Assembly (NCBI RefSeq): GCF_010093225.1
Contig: NZ_PDWM01000020.1
Span: 1-50,546 of the forward strand
Length of the DNA: 50,546 nucleotides
DNA from: Pseudoxanthomonas koreensis
Lineage (GTDB): Bacteria; Pseudomonadota; Gammaproteobacteria; Xanthomonadales; Xanthomonadaceae
Direction of reading: 5' to 3'
The notes under the pieces are model-generated. The model had not been told where the DNA came from. It saw nothing but the letters and a program-made list of their open reading frames with translations, and searched no databases. Position 1 is the stretch's first letter; every line of letters begins with the position of its first letter. Shown here in pieces: positions 39,694-50,501 of this stretch. The translations under genes were made by a program, and so were the position numbers.

Positions 39694-41481
39694 ATGCAAG
39701 TACATCAATCGGACCTGCAACTGGGCGTGATCGGCAACGGCAGCTTCGGCGCCCTGGTCGATGCGCGTGGCCGCGTCGTCTGGGCCTGCCTGCCCGCGTT
39801 CGACGGCGACCCCGCCTTTTGCGCCCTGCTCTCGCCGCGCGACCACGAAGGCGGCGACTTCGGCATCGAGCTGGAGGACTTCTCCCACGCCGAACAGGGC
39901 TACCTGCACAACACCGCGGTGCTACGCACCGTGCTCCATGACAGCCGCGGCGGCGCACTGGAGATCGTCGATTTCGCCCCGCGCTGGAAGCAGAACAGCC
40001 GCGTATACCGTCCGGTGTCGATCGTGCGCCGGATCACCCCGCTGAGCGGCAGCCCGCGCATCCGCGTGCTCGCAAGGCCGCTGGCCGACTGGGGCGCGCG
40101 CGTGCCCGAGCACACCTGGGGCAGCAACCACCTGCGCTGGCTGCTGCCGCAGTTCACCCTGCGCCTGACCACCGACGTGCCGGTGCGCTTCATCCGCGAC
40201 GGCCTGCCGTTCGTGCTCGGCCACCGCCTGCACCTGGTGCTGGGCCCGGACGAACCACTGACCCGCTCGATCCCCGGCTACGTCGAGGAAGCGCTGGGAC
40301 GCACGCTCGAATACTGGCGCGAATGGGTGCGCTACCTGTCGATTCCGCTGGAATGGCAGGAAGCGGTGATCCGCAGCGCGATCACCCTGAAACTGTGCCA
40401 GTACGAGGACAGCGGCGCGATCATCGCCGCGATGACCACCTCGATCCCGGAAGCGCCCGGTTCGCCGCGCAACTGGGACTACCGTTACTGCTGGCTGCGC
40501 GATGCGGCCTTCGTGGTGCGCGCGCTCAACCGCCTGGGCGCGACCCGCAGCATGGAGGAGTTCCTGCGCTACATCTTCAATATCGCCACCCATGACGGCA
40601 GCCTGCAGCCGCTGTACGGGATCGGCTTCGAGGAAAAGCTCGAGGAGCACGAGGTGCCGTCGCTGGCCGGCTATCGCGGCATGGGCCCGGTGCGGCGCGG
40701 CAACCTGGCCTGGATCCAGAAGCAGCACGACGTCTACGGCAGCGTGGTGCTGGCCTCGACCCAGCTGTTCTTCGACCAGCGCCTGGTCGACCCCGGCGAT
40801 GCCCACGCCTTCGCCCGGCTCGAGCCGCTGGGCGAGCGCGCCTTCGCCCTGCACGACGTGCCGGACGCGGGCCTGTGGGAATTCCGCGGCCGCGCCGAGG
40901 TGCACACCTATACCGCGGCGATGTGCTGGGCCGCCTGCGACCGCCTGGCCAGGATCGCCTTGCGCCTGGGCCTGGACGGCCGCGCCGCGCACTGGCGCGG
41001 GCGCGCCGATGCGATCCGTTCGACCACGCTGGAGCGTGCCTGGCGCGCGGAGGCCAACCACTTCAGCGCCTCGTTCCAGAGCGACTACCTGGACGCCTCG
41101 CTGCTGCTGCTGGCCGACATCGGCTTCGTCGACGCCAACGACCCGCGCTACGTGGCCACGGTCGAGGCGATAGGCCGCGAACTGCGCCACGGCGACGGCG
41201 TGTTCCGCTACATCGCCCCGGACGACTTCGGCACGCCGGAGACCAGCTTCACCATCTGCACCTTCTGGTACATCGACGCGCTGGCCGCGATCGGGCGCAT
41301 GGACGAGGCGCGCGACCTGTTCGAGCGGGTGCTGGCGCGGCGCAACCGGCTGGGGCTGCTGTCTGAGGACATGGCGTTCGAGGACGGCGAAGGCTGGGGC
41401 AACTTCCCGCAGACCTATTCGCACGTGGGCCTGATCATCGCCGCGATGCGCCTGTCGCGTTCCTGGCAGGAGGCCTCGTGA
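39694..41481 (+). CDS. Glycoside hydrolase family 15 protein (glucoamylase/trehalase type)
   Basis: A 595-residue cytosolic GH15 enzyme (no signal peptide). An N-terminal beta-sandwich domain precedes the (alpha/alpha)6 barrel. Family motifs are NWDYRYCWLRDAAFVVRAL, GLWEFRG with the likely catalytic acid Glu, and DGEGWGNFPQTYSHVGLI carrying the likely catalytic base Glu. Enzymes of this subgroup in bacteria include trehalases and glucoamylase-like proteins. Its position between otsB and otsA, with its stop overlapping the otsA start (GTGA), suggests trehalose hydrolysis, but substrate is inferred from context only. GAGGGAAAGGA directly precedes the ATG. Confidence 0.9.
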   Translation: MQVHQSDLQLGVIGNGSFGALVDARGRVVWACLPAFDGDPAFCALLSPRDHEGGDFGIELEDFSHAEQGYLHNTAVLRTVLHDSRGGALEIVDFAPRWKQNSRVYRPVSIVRRITPLSGSPRIRVLARPLADWGARVPEHTWGSNHLRWLLPQFTLRLTTDVPVRFIRDGLPFVLGHRLHLVLGPDEPLTRSIPGYVEEALGRTLEYWREWVRYLSIPLEWQEAVIRSAITLKLCQYEDSGAIIAAMTTSIPEAPGSPRNWDYRYCWLRDAAFVVRALNRLGATRSMEEFLRYIFNIATHDGSLQPLYGIGFEEKLEEHEVPSLAGYRGMGPVRRGNLAWIQKQHDVYGSVVLASTQLFFDQRLVDPGDAHAFARLEPLGERAFALHDVPDAGLWEFRGRAEVHTYTAAMCWAACDRLARIALRLGLDGRAAHWRGRADAIRSTTLERAWRAEANHFSASFQSDYLDASLLLLADIGFVDANDPRYVATVEAIGRELRHGDGVFRYIAPDDFGTPETSFTICTFWYIDALAAIGRMDEARDLFERVLARRNRLGLLSEDMAFEDGEGWGNFPQTYSHVGLIIAAMRLSRSWQEAS

Positions 41482-42845
41482 GCCGCCTGGTCGTGGTCTC
41501 CAACCGCGTCGCCATCCCCGGCGAGGACCGCGCCGGCGGCCTGGCGGTGGCGCTGCAGGCGGCGCTGTCCGAGCGCGGCGGCGTGTGGTTCGGCTGGAGC
41601 GGCAAGTCCGTGCGCGGACGCAGCGGCGAACTGCACGAGCAGCGCGACGGCGACATCCGCTACGTCACCGTCGACCTCGACCGCGCCGACCTGGACGCCT
41701 ACTACAACGGTTTCTCCAACCGCACGCTGTGGCCGCTGCTGCACTTCCGCCTGGACCTGGTCGACTACGACCGCGCCACGCGGGAGGGTTACCGGCGGGT
41801 CAACGCGCTGTTCGCCGACAGCCTGGCGCCGCTGCTGCGCGAGGACGACACCGTCTGGGTCCACGACTACCACCTGATCCCGCTGGCGGCGATGCTGCGC
41901 GAGCGCGGGATCGGCTGCCGGATCGGCTTCTTCCTGCACGTGCCAGTGCCTTCGGCCGACCTGCTGATGGCCATGCCCGACCACCAGCTGCTGATGTCCA
42001 CCCTGTACGCCTACGACCTGCTCGGCTTCCAGACGCGGCGCGACTGCGACCGCTTCCAGTCGTACGTGCGGCTGTACGGCGGCGGCAGGATCGTCGGCAC
42101 GGACGTGCTCGAAGCCCCGGGCGGACGCCGCTTCCGCACCGGCGCGTTCCCGATCAGCATCGACACCGCGCACATCGCCCGGCAGGCGGCCGCAGCGGTG
42201 AACAAGCCGGCGGTGCGCGCGCTGCGCACCAGCCTGTCCGGGCGGATGATGGCGATCGGCGTGGACCGCCTGGACTACTCCAAGGGCCTGCCCGAACGCT
42301 TCCACGGCTTCGAACGCTACCTGCAGCGCCACCCCGGCCAGAAGGGCAGCCTCACCTACCTGCAGATCGCGCCGGTGTCGCGCGGCGACGTGGGCGAGTA
42401 CCAGCTGCTGCGCAACCAGCTTGAGCAGATCGCCGGGCACATCAACGGCGCCCACGCCGCGCCCGACTGGACGCCGCTGCGCTACGTCAACCGCAACTTC
42501 CCGCACCCCACCCTCACCGGCTTCTACCGCGGCGCGCGCGTGGGCCTGGTCACGCCGCTGCGCGACGGCATGAACCTGGTGGCCAAGGAATACGTGGCCG
42601 CGCAGGACCCGCAGGATCCCGGCGTGCTGGTGCTGTCGCTGCTGGCCGGCGCCGCGCTGGAGATGAAGGAGGCACTGCAGGTGAACCCGCACGACCTGGA
42701 TGGCGTGGCCGACGCGATCGCCACCGCCGCGACCATGCCGCTGGCCCAGCGCCGCGAGCGCTGGCAGGCGATGTACGAGTACCTGCGCCTGCACGACATC
42801 CACGCCTGGCGCAGGGACTATCTGCAGGCGCTGGAATCGGCCTGA
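41478..42845 (+). CDS. otsA: Alpha,alpha-trehalose-phosphate synthase
   Basis: A 455-residue GT20 retaining glycosyltransferase that joins UDP-glucose and glucose 6-phosphate into trehalose 6-phosphate. The family pattern is complete: [10 protein letters not shown] at the N terminus, [35 protein letters not shown] and [18 protein letters not shown] near the C terminus. The start codon is GTG, overlapping the GH15 stop, so translation is probably coupled. Trehalose made here would serve as an osmolyte and general stress protectant. Confidence 0.96.
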   Translation: MSRLVVVSNRVAIPGEDRAGGLAVALQAALSERGGVWFGWSGKSVRGRSGELHEQRDGDIRYVTVDLDRADLDAYYNGFSNRTLWPLLHFRLDLVDYDRATREGYRRVNALFADSLAPLLREDDTVWVHDYHLIPLAAMLRERGIGCRIGFFLHVPVPSADLLMAMPDHQLLMSTLYAYDLLGFQTRRDCDRFQSYVRLYGGGRIVGTDVLEAPGGRRFRTGAFPISIDTAHIARQAAAAVNKPAVRALRTSLSGRMMAIGVDRLDYSKGLPERFHGFERYLQRHPGQKGSLTYLQIAPVSRGDVGEYQLLRNQLEQIAGHINGAHAAPDWTPLRYVNRNFPHPTLTGFYRGARVGLVTPLRDGMNLVAKEYVAAQDPQDPGVLVLSLLAGAALEMKEALQVNPHDLDGVADAIATAATMPLAQRRERWQAMYEYLRLHDIHAWRRDYLQALESA

Positions 42846-42946
42846 CAGGCCACGCTCAGCCACGCACGGCATCATATGCCCGCGCCGCGCCGGCACGATC
42901 CGGCGCGCTGTCGTGCCCGGTTTCCGTCACCACCACAAGGACCCCC

Positions 42947-43732
42947 ATGTCCCAACGCAACGCCATTGCCGCCACCGTCGTCCTCTCCCTCGCCGCCCTG
43001 GCGCCTCTTTCCGCCCTCGCCCAGGATGCACCCGCGCCGGCCGGCTGGACCGGCAGCGGCGAACTGGGCCTGGCCCTGGCCCGCGGCAACTCGCGTTCGG
43101 AGAACCTCAACGCCAAGCTCGCCTTCGGTTACGAGGACGACGACTGGACCCATGCCCTCAGCGCCTCGGGCCTGCGCGCCAAGGGCGAGACCACCGGCGA
43201 CTTCGACGGCGACGGCGTCGAGGAGACTCGCTACAGCACCAGCGCCAACCGCTACGACCTCGGCGCCTCAAGCGCCTGGCGCATCGACCCACGCCGGCAC
43301 CTGTCGGCCACCCTGCGCTACGAGAACGACGACTTCTCCGCCTTCGAATACCAGGCCACCGCCGCGATCGGCTACGGCTACCGCTTCGTCGACAACGAGC
43401 GCACTCGCCTGCTGGGCGAGATCGGCCCCGGCTACCGCCGCGCCCGCGACGCCGCCACCGGCGCGACCGAGAGCAACGCCATCATCCGCGGCCAGCTCGA
43501 CCTCCGCCACCGCCTCACCGCCAACACCGAGCTGGTGGACACCCTGCTGGTGGAATCGGGCAAGGACAACACCTTCCTCCAGAACGACCTGGGCGTGGCC
43601 GTGGCGATGAACGAACGCTTCGCGCTGAAGGCCGGCCTGCAGACCCGCCACAACACCGACGTGGACGAAACCGCCGGGGTCAAGAAGACCGACACCCTGA
43701 CCACGGTGAACCTGGTCTACAACTTCCGCTGA
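42947..43732 (+). CDS. DUF481 outer-membrane beta-barrel protein
   Basis: A 261-residue exported protein with a signal peptide ending at ALAQ (about residue 26). The mature part is a run of alternating amphipathic strands typical of an outer-membrane barrel of the DUF481 (YdiY) family: GSGELGLALARGNSRSENLNAKL, FGYEDDDWTHALSASG, GYGYRFVDNERTRLLGEIGPGYR, ending with the C-terminal LVYNFR whose last residues suit BAM recognition. Function of the family is unknown. AAGGA lies six bases before the ATG. Confidence 0.88.
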   Translation: MSQRNAIAATVVLSLAALAPLSALAQDAPAPAGWTGSGELGLALARGNSRSENLNAKLAFGYEDDDWTHALSASGLRAKGETTGDFDGDGVEETRYSTSANRYDLGASSAWRIDPRRHLSATLRYENDDFSAFEYQATAAIGYGYRFVDNERTRLLGEIGPGYRRARDAATGATESNAIIRGQLDLRHRLTANTELVDTLLVESGKDNTFLQNDLGVAVAMNERFALKAGLQTRHNTDVDETAGVKKTDTLTTVNLVYNFR

Positions 43733-43766
43733 GGGTTGGTGCAAGCCGGCGAGAACCGGTGCGGCA

Positions 43767-43803
43767 ACGGAACAGGCCCGCATCGCGGGTCTGTTCCGTT
43801 TCA
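43767..43803 (+). terminator. Rho-independent terminator of the DUF481 gene
   Basis: A 15-bp stem with one G-U pair (ACGGAACAGGCCCGC, 43767-43781, with GCGGGTCTGTTCCGT, 43785-43799) and a three-base loop is followed by TTTC, 35 bases after the stop. It lies between convergent genes. Confidence 0.75.
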
Positions 43804-43824
43804 GTCCCTTGCCTGCCGTCGCGA

Positions 43825-44658
43825 TCAGCCGCGCGCCGCCAGCCACGCCACCGTCGCCATGCGTCCGGTGCGCTGGTCGCGGCGGTGCGAGTAGAAGCGG
43901 CGCGGGTCGGAGATCGTGCACAGTCCGCCACCGTGGATCGCGTCGGCGGGCATGCCGGCACCCTGCAACCGGCGCCGCGCCAGTGCGTACAGGTCCACGC
44001 GCCAGTGGCCGGGGCGGGTGGCGGTGAACGCCGACGCCGCTTCCGGGTCTTCGCCGATGAAGGCGTCGCGTACTTCGGCACCGATTTCGTAGGCCAGCGG
44101 GCCGGCGGCCGGGCCCAGCCAGGCCAGCAGCTGCGCGGCGGGCGTCGCCATCGCGGCGACCGTCGCCTCCAGCACGCCGCCGGCCAGCCCACGCCAGCCG
44201 GCATGGGCGGCGCCGACCTCGCTGCCGTCGCGTGCGGCGAATACGACCGGCAGGCAGTCGGCGGTCAGGATCGCCAGCACCGTGCCGGGTTTCGAAGTCA
44301 CCGCGGCATCGGCTTCCGGCTCCTCTGCAGCCGCGACTTCATCGCCCGCCCGCGCATCGAAGCGCAGCACGCCGCTGCCATGCACCTGGCGCAGCCAGTA
44401 CGGCGACGACGGCAGGCCGGCGCGACGCGCCAGCTCGGCGCGATTGGCCGCCACCACGGACGGATCGTCGCCGCAGCGCGCACCGAGGTTGAACGTATCG
44501 AACGGCGCAGCCGACACGCCGGCACCGTGCCGCAGCGTGGTGAACGCGACCACGCCCGGCGGCGCCGGCCACGCGGCCGGCAGGAAGGCGGGATCTGCGA
44601 GCGGCCCGGTGCCACCGATGCCGGCAGCGGATTCGCTGGAAGGACCGACCGTGACCAT
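43825..44658 (-). CDS. pgeF: PgeF/YfiH family polyphenol oxidase-type protein
   Basis: A 277-residue protein of the YfiH (laccase domain) family; E. coli PgeF is a peptidoglycan editing factor that removes wrong UDP-MurNAc-Ser precursors, and relatives act as purine nucleoside phosphorylases. The metal ligands are visible in QVHGSGVLRFD, TSKPGTVLAILTADCLPVVF and GAAHAGWRGLAGGVLE; NLGARCGDDPSVVAANR is a further hallmark. The ATG at 44658 follows the rluD stop by 16 bp, so the pair is an operon, a very conserved order in gammaproteobacteria. Confidence 0.93.
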   Translation of the reverse strand: MVTVGPSSESAAGIGGTGPLADPAFLPAAWPAPPGVVAFTTLRHGAGVSAAPFDTFNLGARCGDDPSVVAANRAELARRAGLPSSPYWLRQVHGSGVLRFDARAGDEVAAAEEPEADAAVTSKPGTVLAILTADCLPVVFAARDGSEVGAAHAGWRGLAGGVLEATVAAMATPAAQLLAWLGPAAGPLAYEIGAEVRDAFIGEDPEAASAFTATRPGHWRVDLYALARRRLQGAGMPADAIHGGGLCTISDPRRFYSHRRDQRTGRMATVAWLAARG

Positions 44659-44674
44659 GCGACCGGCCAGCGGC

Positions 44675-45655
44675 TCAGCGCCGCTGGCTCTCTTCCCAGG
44701 CGCGGCTGTCCGCACGCAGCCCCCGCAGCAGTTCGCGCATGTCGGCCGGCACCGGGGCGGAGACGCGCACCGCTTCGCCGCTGACCGGATGGGCGAACTC
44801 CAGGGTTTCCGCATGCAGTGCCTGGCGGCGGAAACCGCGCAGCTGCGCCGCCAGTTCCTCGCTCGCGCCCTTCGGCAGTTTCAGCGGGCCGCCGTACAGC
44901 GGGTCGCCGACGATCGGGTGGCGCAGGTGCTGCATGTGCACGCGGATCTGGTGGGTGCGGCCGGTTTCCAGCCTGCACTCCAGCGCGGTGTGGGCGCGGA
45001 AGCGCTCGCGCAGGCGGAAGTGGGTGACCGCATCCTTGCCGTCCTCGCGCACGGCCATGCGCAGGCGGTCGCGCGGGTGGCGGTCGATCGCCGCGTTGGC
45101 GGTGCCGCCGGAGACCAGCGCGCCGACCACGACCGCCAGGGACTGGCGATGCACTTCGCGCGCGGCCCGCTGCGCGACCAGGCCGGTATGCGCCGGCAGC
45201 GTGCGCGCCACCACCATGACGCCACTGGTGTCCTTGTCCAGGCGGTGGACGATGCCGGCGCGCGGCAGCAGCGCCAGCTCCGGGTCGCGGTGCAGCAGGG
45301 CGTTGACCAGGGTCCCGGCCGGGTTGCCGGCACCGGGATGGACCACCAGCCCGGCCGGCTTGTCCAGCACGAACAGGTCGGGGTCCTCGTAGAGGATGTC
45401 GAGCGGGATGTCCTCGGCCACGGCCTCGGTCTGGACCTCGGCCACCGCGGCCAGGGTGACCGTTTCGCCACCGCGGACCGGGTCGCGCGGGCGCGCCGGT
45501 TCGCCGGCCAGCAGGGCGTCGCCGGACTTGATCCAGGCGGCCAGGCGGGAACGCGAGTATTCGGGGAACAGTTCGGCCAGCACCGCGTCGAAGCGGCGGC
45601 CGGCGGCCTCGTCGGGGACGGTGGCCTGGCGGGAAGCGGAAGGAGTCGAGGGCAT
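44675..45655 (-). CDS. rluD: 23S rRNA pseudouridine synthase RluD
   Basis: A 326-residue pseudouridine synthase: an N-terminal S4 RNA-binding domain ([20 protein letters not shown]) and the RluA-family catalytic domain with [17 protein letters not shown] (catalytic Asp) and [24 protein letters not shown]. RluD modifies positions 1911, 1915 and 1917 of helix 69. The ATG at 45655 begins [10 protein letters not shown]; a GTG-initiated longer reading would overlap the bamD promoter. Divergent from bamD and followed by pgeF. Confidence 0.95.
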   Translation of the reverse strand: MPSTPSASRQATVPDEAAGRRFDAVLAELFPEYSRSRLAAWIKSGDALLAGEPARPRDPVRGGETVTLAAVAEVQTEAVAEDIPLDILYEDPDLFVLDKPAGLVVHPGAGNPAGTLVNALLHRDPELALLPRAGIVHRLDKDTSGVMVVARTLPAHTGLVAQRAAREVHRQSLAVVVGALVSGGTANAAIDRHPRDRLRMAVREDGKDAVTHFRLRERFRAHTALECRLETGRTHQIRVHMQHLRHPIVGDPLYGGPLKLPKGASEELAAQLRGFRRQALHAETLEFAHPVSGEAVRVSAPVPADMRELLRGLRADSRAWEESQRR

Positions 45656-45717
45656 CGGGGGATCGCCGCCGGGCGGGCCCGGCAGCCGGGAGTCAGTCGC
45701 CGGACAGGCCACTAGGC

Positions 45718-45723
45718 TATCAT
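45718..45723 (+). promoter_or_regulatory. Candidate -10 box of bamD
   Basis: TATCAT, five of six to consensus, lies 33 bases before the bamD ATG. The -35 position shows no good match. The same hexamer TATCAT precedes nadE on the minus strand. Confidence 0.35.
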
Positions 45724-45756
45724 CGGCCCTTCCCGTTTCCGCGCCGTACGCCTCCG

Positions 45757-46629
45757 ATGGCCCACCGCTCCCGCTTCGCCCTCCCCGCTCCGCTGCGCCT
45801 GGCCGTCCTGCTGCTGCTCGTGGCCTTCCTGGCCACCGGCTGCCGCAAGAGCAAGGAGGACGCCGAGGAGGGCATGCCGGTCGACCAGCTCTACCAGAAG
45901 GCCCACACCCAGATGGAGAAGGGCAACTGGAGCGGCGCCGAAGCCACGTTCAAGCGCCTGGTTGCGCAGTACCCGTACGGTGCGTACACCGAACAGGCGC
46001 TGATGGAAACGGCCTACGCCCAGTTCAAGGCCGGCAAGCACGAGGATGCGGTCTCCACCATCGACCGCTTCATCCGTACCTACCCGACCCACCGCAACAT
46101 CGCCTACTTCTACTACCTGCGCGGCCTGGCCAACTCCAACCGCGACGCGGTGTTCCTGCAGCGCGTCTGGTCGCTGGACCCGGCCCGCCGCGACCTGGCC
46201 TCGCCGCAGCAGGCGTACGACGACTTCGCCCGGGTCACCCAGCGCTACCCGAACAGCCGCTACGCCGCCGACGCGCGCCAGCGCATGGTCGAGCTGCGCA
46301 ACATGTTCGCCCGCCACGAGCTGGACACCGCGCTGTACTACATGCGCCGTGGCGCCTGGCTTTCGGCGGTCGGCCGCGCCAACTACATCCTCGAGACCTA
46401 TCCGCAGAGCGAGTTCCAGAACGACGCCGTCGCCGTGCTGGTCACCGCCTACCGCGAGCTGGGCAACACCACCCTGGCCGACGATGCGGTGCGCGTGCTC
46501 AGGCTCAACGACCCGCAGCACCCGGCGCTGAGCGGCGACTGGCCGGACTACCCGTGGGCGATCCGCAGGCTGAACCCGTTCGCCGGCGAGAAGTCGCCGA
46601 CCGGGCAACGAAACGCCGAGCGGCAGTAA
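45757..46629 (+). CDS. bamD: Outer-membrane assembly lipoprotein BamD
   Basis: A 290-residue lipoprotein of the BAM complex, essential for folding beta-barrel proteins into the outer membrane. A signal sequence ends in the lipobox ATGC (Cys29). Tetratricopeptide repeats follow: [36 protein letters not shown] and [16 protein letters not shown]. The family pattern [27 protein letters not shown] is very clear. The gene is in divergent position to rluD; it ends at the strong palindromic terminator shared with nadE. Confidence 0.96.
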   Translation: MAHRSRFALPAPLRLAVLLLLVAFLATGCRKSKEDAEEGMPVDQLYQKAHTQMEKGNWSGAEATFKRLVAQYPYGAYTEQALMETAYAQFKAGKHEDAVSTIDRFIRTYPTHRNIAYFYYLRGLANSNRDAVFLQRVWSLDPARRDLASPQQAYDDFARVTQRYPNSRYAADARQRMVELRNMFARHELDTALYYMRRGAWLSAVGRANYILETYPQSEFQNDAVAVLVTAYRELGNTTLADDAVRVLRLNDPQHPALSGDWPDYPWAIRRLNPFAGEKSPTGQRNAERQ

Positions 46630-46633
46630 GGAT

Positions 46634-46694
46634 AAAAAAGGGGGACGGAGGGAATTAAGCGCCAAGCGCTTAATTCCCTCCGCCCCCCTTTTTT
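46634..46694. repeat. REPIN-like inverted repeat acting as bidirectional terminator
   Basis: Two 29-bp arms (46634-46662 and 46666-46694) differ at one base and are separated by only three bases, giving a very long hairpin with A6 at one end and T6 at the other. It fills the 71-bp gap between the convergent bamD and nadE genes and has the form of an intrinsic terminator in both directions. The arm AAAAGGGGGACGGAGGGAAT is nearly the same as that of the element inside hrpA. Confidence 0.85.
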
Positions 46695-46700
46695 ACTTCT

Positions 46701-48332
46701 TCAGAAGCCGTTGCTGATCGGGTAGCGGCGCTCGCGGCCGAAGGCGCGACGCGAGACCTTCGGTCCCGGCGCGGCCTGGTGGCGCTTCCACTCGCTGGTG
46801 CGCACCAGCCGCAGCACCCGGTCCACCACTTCGGCCGAGTAACCGGCGGCAACGATCTCGTCGCGCGACTGCTCCTGGTCGATGTAGCGGTAGAGGATGC
46901 CGTCGAGCACGTCGTAGGCTGGCAACGAATCCTGGTCGGTCTGGTCCGGGCGCAGCTCGGCCGAAGGCGGCCGCGCGATCACCGCCGGCGGGATCACCGG
47001 CGCGCCACCGACGGTGTTACGCCACTTGGACAGGCCGTAGACCTCCGTCTTGTACAGGTCCTTCAGCGGCGCGTAGCCGCCGCACATGTCGCCGTAGATG
47101 GTGGCGTAGCCGACCGCGTACTCGCTCTTGTTGCCGGTGGTCAGCAGCAGCCCGCCGAACCTGTTGGACAGCGCCATCAGGATCGCGCCGCGGCAGCGCG
47201 ACTGCAGGTTCTCTTCGGTGGTGTCCGCGCCGTGGCCTTCGAACAGCGGTTCCAGCGACTGCAGGAAACCCTGGAACGCCGGCTCGATCGCCACCGTCTC
47301 CAGCTTCACCCCGAGCGCGGCGCACTGCTCGGCGGCCAGGTCGTTGGACAGGTCCGCGGTGTAGCGCGAGGGCAGGCGCACCGCGGTGACGTTGGCCGCG
47401 CCCAGCGCGTCCACCGCTAGCGCCAGCACCAGCGCCGAGTCGATCCCGCCCGACAGCCCCAGCCATACCTTCGAGAAACCGTTCTTGCCGCAGTAGTCCT
47501 GGATCCCGCGCACCACCGCGCGCCAGGCCAGCGCGTCCATGCTCTCGTCGCCGTCGTCGATCCACTGCACCGGGATGAAGCTGCGCGCGGCGGTGTCGTA
47601 ATCCACCAGCAGCCACTGGTCGGTGAACGCGGCGGCGGCCGGATGCACGGTGCCGTCGCCGTCGGCCACCACCGAGGCGCCGTCGAACACGACCGCGTCC
47701 TGGCCGCCGACCAGGTTGAGGTAGGCCAGCGCGGCGCCGGATTCGCGCGTGCGCTGGGCCAGCAGCGCATCGCGCTGGGCGTGCTTGCCGCGCTCGAACG
47801 GCGAGGCGTTGGGCACCAGCACCAGCTGCGCACCGGCGGCCACCGTATCGGCCAGCGGTTCGGGGAACCACAGGTCCTCGCAGACCAGCACGCCCAGTGG
47901 CACGCCCTCGACTTCGAACACGCAGGGTTCGCGGTCCGGATCGGCCTCGAAGTAGCGGCGCTCGTCGAACACCGCGTAGTTGGGCAGCTCGCGCTTGCGG
48001 CAGGTGGTCTCGATGCGACCGTCGCGCAGCACGCTGGCGGCGTTGTAGAGCACGCTGCCGGCCGCCTCCGGCCAAGGCACCACGGCGACGATGCCGTGCA
48101 CGCCGGCGGCGATCCGCTTGAGTGCCGCGTCGCACTCGGCCAGGAACGCGGGCCGCAGCAGCAGGTCCTCGGGCGGATAGCCGCTGACCGCCAGTTCCGG
48201 GAACACGACCACATCGGCGCCGTACTCGTCGCGCGCGTCGGCGATCATCGCCGCGATCCGCTCCGCGTTGCCCGCCACCGCACCGACCGGGAAGTCGAAC
48301 TGGGCCAGGGCGATGCGCAGGAAATCCTTCAT
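46701..48332 (-). CDS. nadE: Glutamine-dependent NAD+ synthetase
   Basis: A 543-residue two-domain enzyme making NAD from deamido-NAD. The N-terminal nitrilase domain frees ammonia from glutamine; its Glu-Lys-Cys triad is visible as VVFPELAVSGY (Glu), CRKRELPNY (Lys) and VCEDLWFPEP (Cys). The C-terminal synthetase domain has the ATP-pyrophosphatase loop LSGGIDSALV and GNKSEYAVGYATIYGDMCGGYAPLKDLYKT. Both active sites are intact. A -10-like TATCAT (minus strand, 48360-48365) lies 27 bases upstream. Confidence 0.96.
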   Translation of the reverse strand: MKDFLRIALAQFDFPVGAVAGNAERIAAMIADARDEYGADVVVFPELAVSGYPPEDLLLRPAFLAECDAALKRIAAGVHGIVAVVPWPEAAGSVLYNAASVLRDGRIETTCRKRELPNYAVFDERRYFEADPDREPCVFEVEGVPLGVLVCEDLWFPEPLADTVAAGAQLVLVPNASPFERGKHAQRDALLAQRTRESGAALAYLNLVGGQDAVVFDGASVVADGDGTVHPAAAAFTDQWLLVDYDTAARSFIPVQWIDDGDESMDALAWRAVVRGIQDYCGKNGFSKVWLGLSGGIDSALVLALAVDALGAANVTAVRLPSRYTADLSNDLAAEQCAALGVKLETVAIEPAFQGFLQSLEPLFEGHGADTTEENLQSRCRGAILMALSNRFGGLLLTTGNKSEYAVGYATIYGDMCGGYAPLKDLYKTEVYGLSKWRNTVGGAPVIPPAVIARPPSAELRPDQTDQDSLPAYDVLDGILYRYIDQEQSRDEIVAAGYSAEVVDRVLRLVRTSEWKRHQAAPGPKVSRRAFGRERRYPISNGF

Positions 48333-48384
48333 GGCGGCGGACCGGTGTGGGATGCGGCCATGATACCGGCGCGCCGCGGGGCGG

Positions 48385-48415
48385 AAAAAGGAAGGCCGCC
48401 CGGGGGCGGCCTTCC
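48385..48415 (-). terminator. Rho-independent terminator of sucCD
   Basis: A perfect 11-bp stem GGAAGGCCGCC/GGCGGCCTTCC (48390-48400 with 48405-48415) with a four-base loop is followed on the minus strand by TTTTT. It lies 27 bases after the sucD stop. Confidence 0.9.
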
Positions 48416-48441
48416 GTGTGTCGCGTGGCGTGGCGGATCGA

Positions 48442-49317
48442 TCAGCCGCCCAGCAGCTTCTTCATCGCCGCGCCCAGGTCGCCCGGCGAACGCACCGTGG
48501 TCACGCCCGCCGCTTCCATCGCGGCGAACTTGCCCTCGGCCGTGCCCTGGCCGCCCGACGCGATCGCGCCGGCATGGCCCATGCGCTTGCCCGGAGGGGC
48601 CGACGCACCGGCAATGAAGCCGACGACCGGCTTCTTCACGTGCTGCCTGATGTATTCGGCACCCTCTTCCTCGGCGCTGCCGCCGATCTCGCCGACCATG
48701 ATGATGCCCTCGGTCTGCGGATCCTCGTTGAACAGCTTCAGGCAGTCGACGAAGTTCAGGCCGTTGATCGGGTCGCCGCCAATACCAATACAGGTCGACT
48801 GGCCCAGGCCGGCGTCGGTGGTCTGCTTCACGGCTTCATAGGTCAGCGTGCCCGAGCGCGAGACGATGCCGACCTTGCCCGGCTGGTGGATGTGGCCCGG
48901 CATGATGCCGATCTTGCACTCGCCGGGGGTGATCACGCCGGGGCAGTTCGGCCCGACCAGGACCACGTCCGGGTGGCCCTTGAGCACGTTCTTGACCCGC
49001 AGCATGTCCAGCACCGGAATGCCTTCGGTGATGCAGACGATGACCTTGATGCCGGCCGCGGCCGCTTCCAGGATCGCGTCGGCCGCGAACGGCGGCGGCA
49101 CGTAGATCACCGAAGCGTCGGCGCCGGTGGCCTGGACGGCTTCGGCGACGGTGTTGAACACAGGCAGGCCGATGTGGGTCTGGCCACCCTTGCCCGGGGT
49201 GACGCCGCCGACGACCTGGGTCCCGTACTCGACCATCTGCTCGGCGTGGAAGGTGCCCTGCTGGCCGGTGAAGCCCTGCACGATCACCTTGGTGTTTTTA
49301 TTGATCAGAACGGACAT
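48442..49317 (-). CDS. sucD: Succinyl-CoA synthetase alpha subunit
   Basis: A 291-residue alpha subunit of succinate-CoA ligase, the substrate-level phosphorylation step of the TCA cycle. The N-terminal CoA-binding Rossmann fold ([17 protein letters not shown]) and the ligase domain with the phosphorylated His in [15 protein letters not shown] are clear. It lies 20 bp after sucC with GAGGA before the ATG and forms the last gene of the operon, closed by a strong terminator. Confidence 0.97.
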   Translation of the reverse strand: MSVLINKNTKVIVQGFTGQQGTFHAEQMVEYGTQVVGGVTPGKGGQTHIGLPVFNTVAEAVQATGADASVIYVPPPFAADAILEAAAAGIKVIVCITEGIPVLDMLRVKNVLKGHPDVVLVGPNCPGVITPGECKIGIMPGHIHQPGKVGIVSRSGTLTYEAVKQTTDAGLGQSTCIGIGGDPINGLNFVDCLKLFNEDPQTEGIIMVGEIGGSAEEEGAEYIRQHVKKPVVGFIAGASAPPGKRMGHAGAIASGGQGTAEGKFAAMEAAGVTTVRSPGDLGAAMKKLLGG

Positions 49318-49337
49318 GCGTTTTTAGTCCTCGATAT

Positions 49338-50501
<1,164 letters not shown>

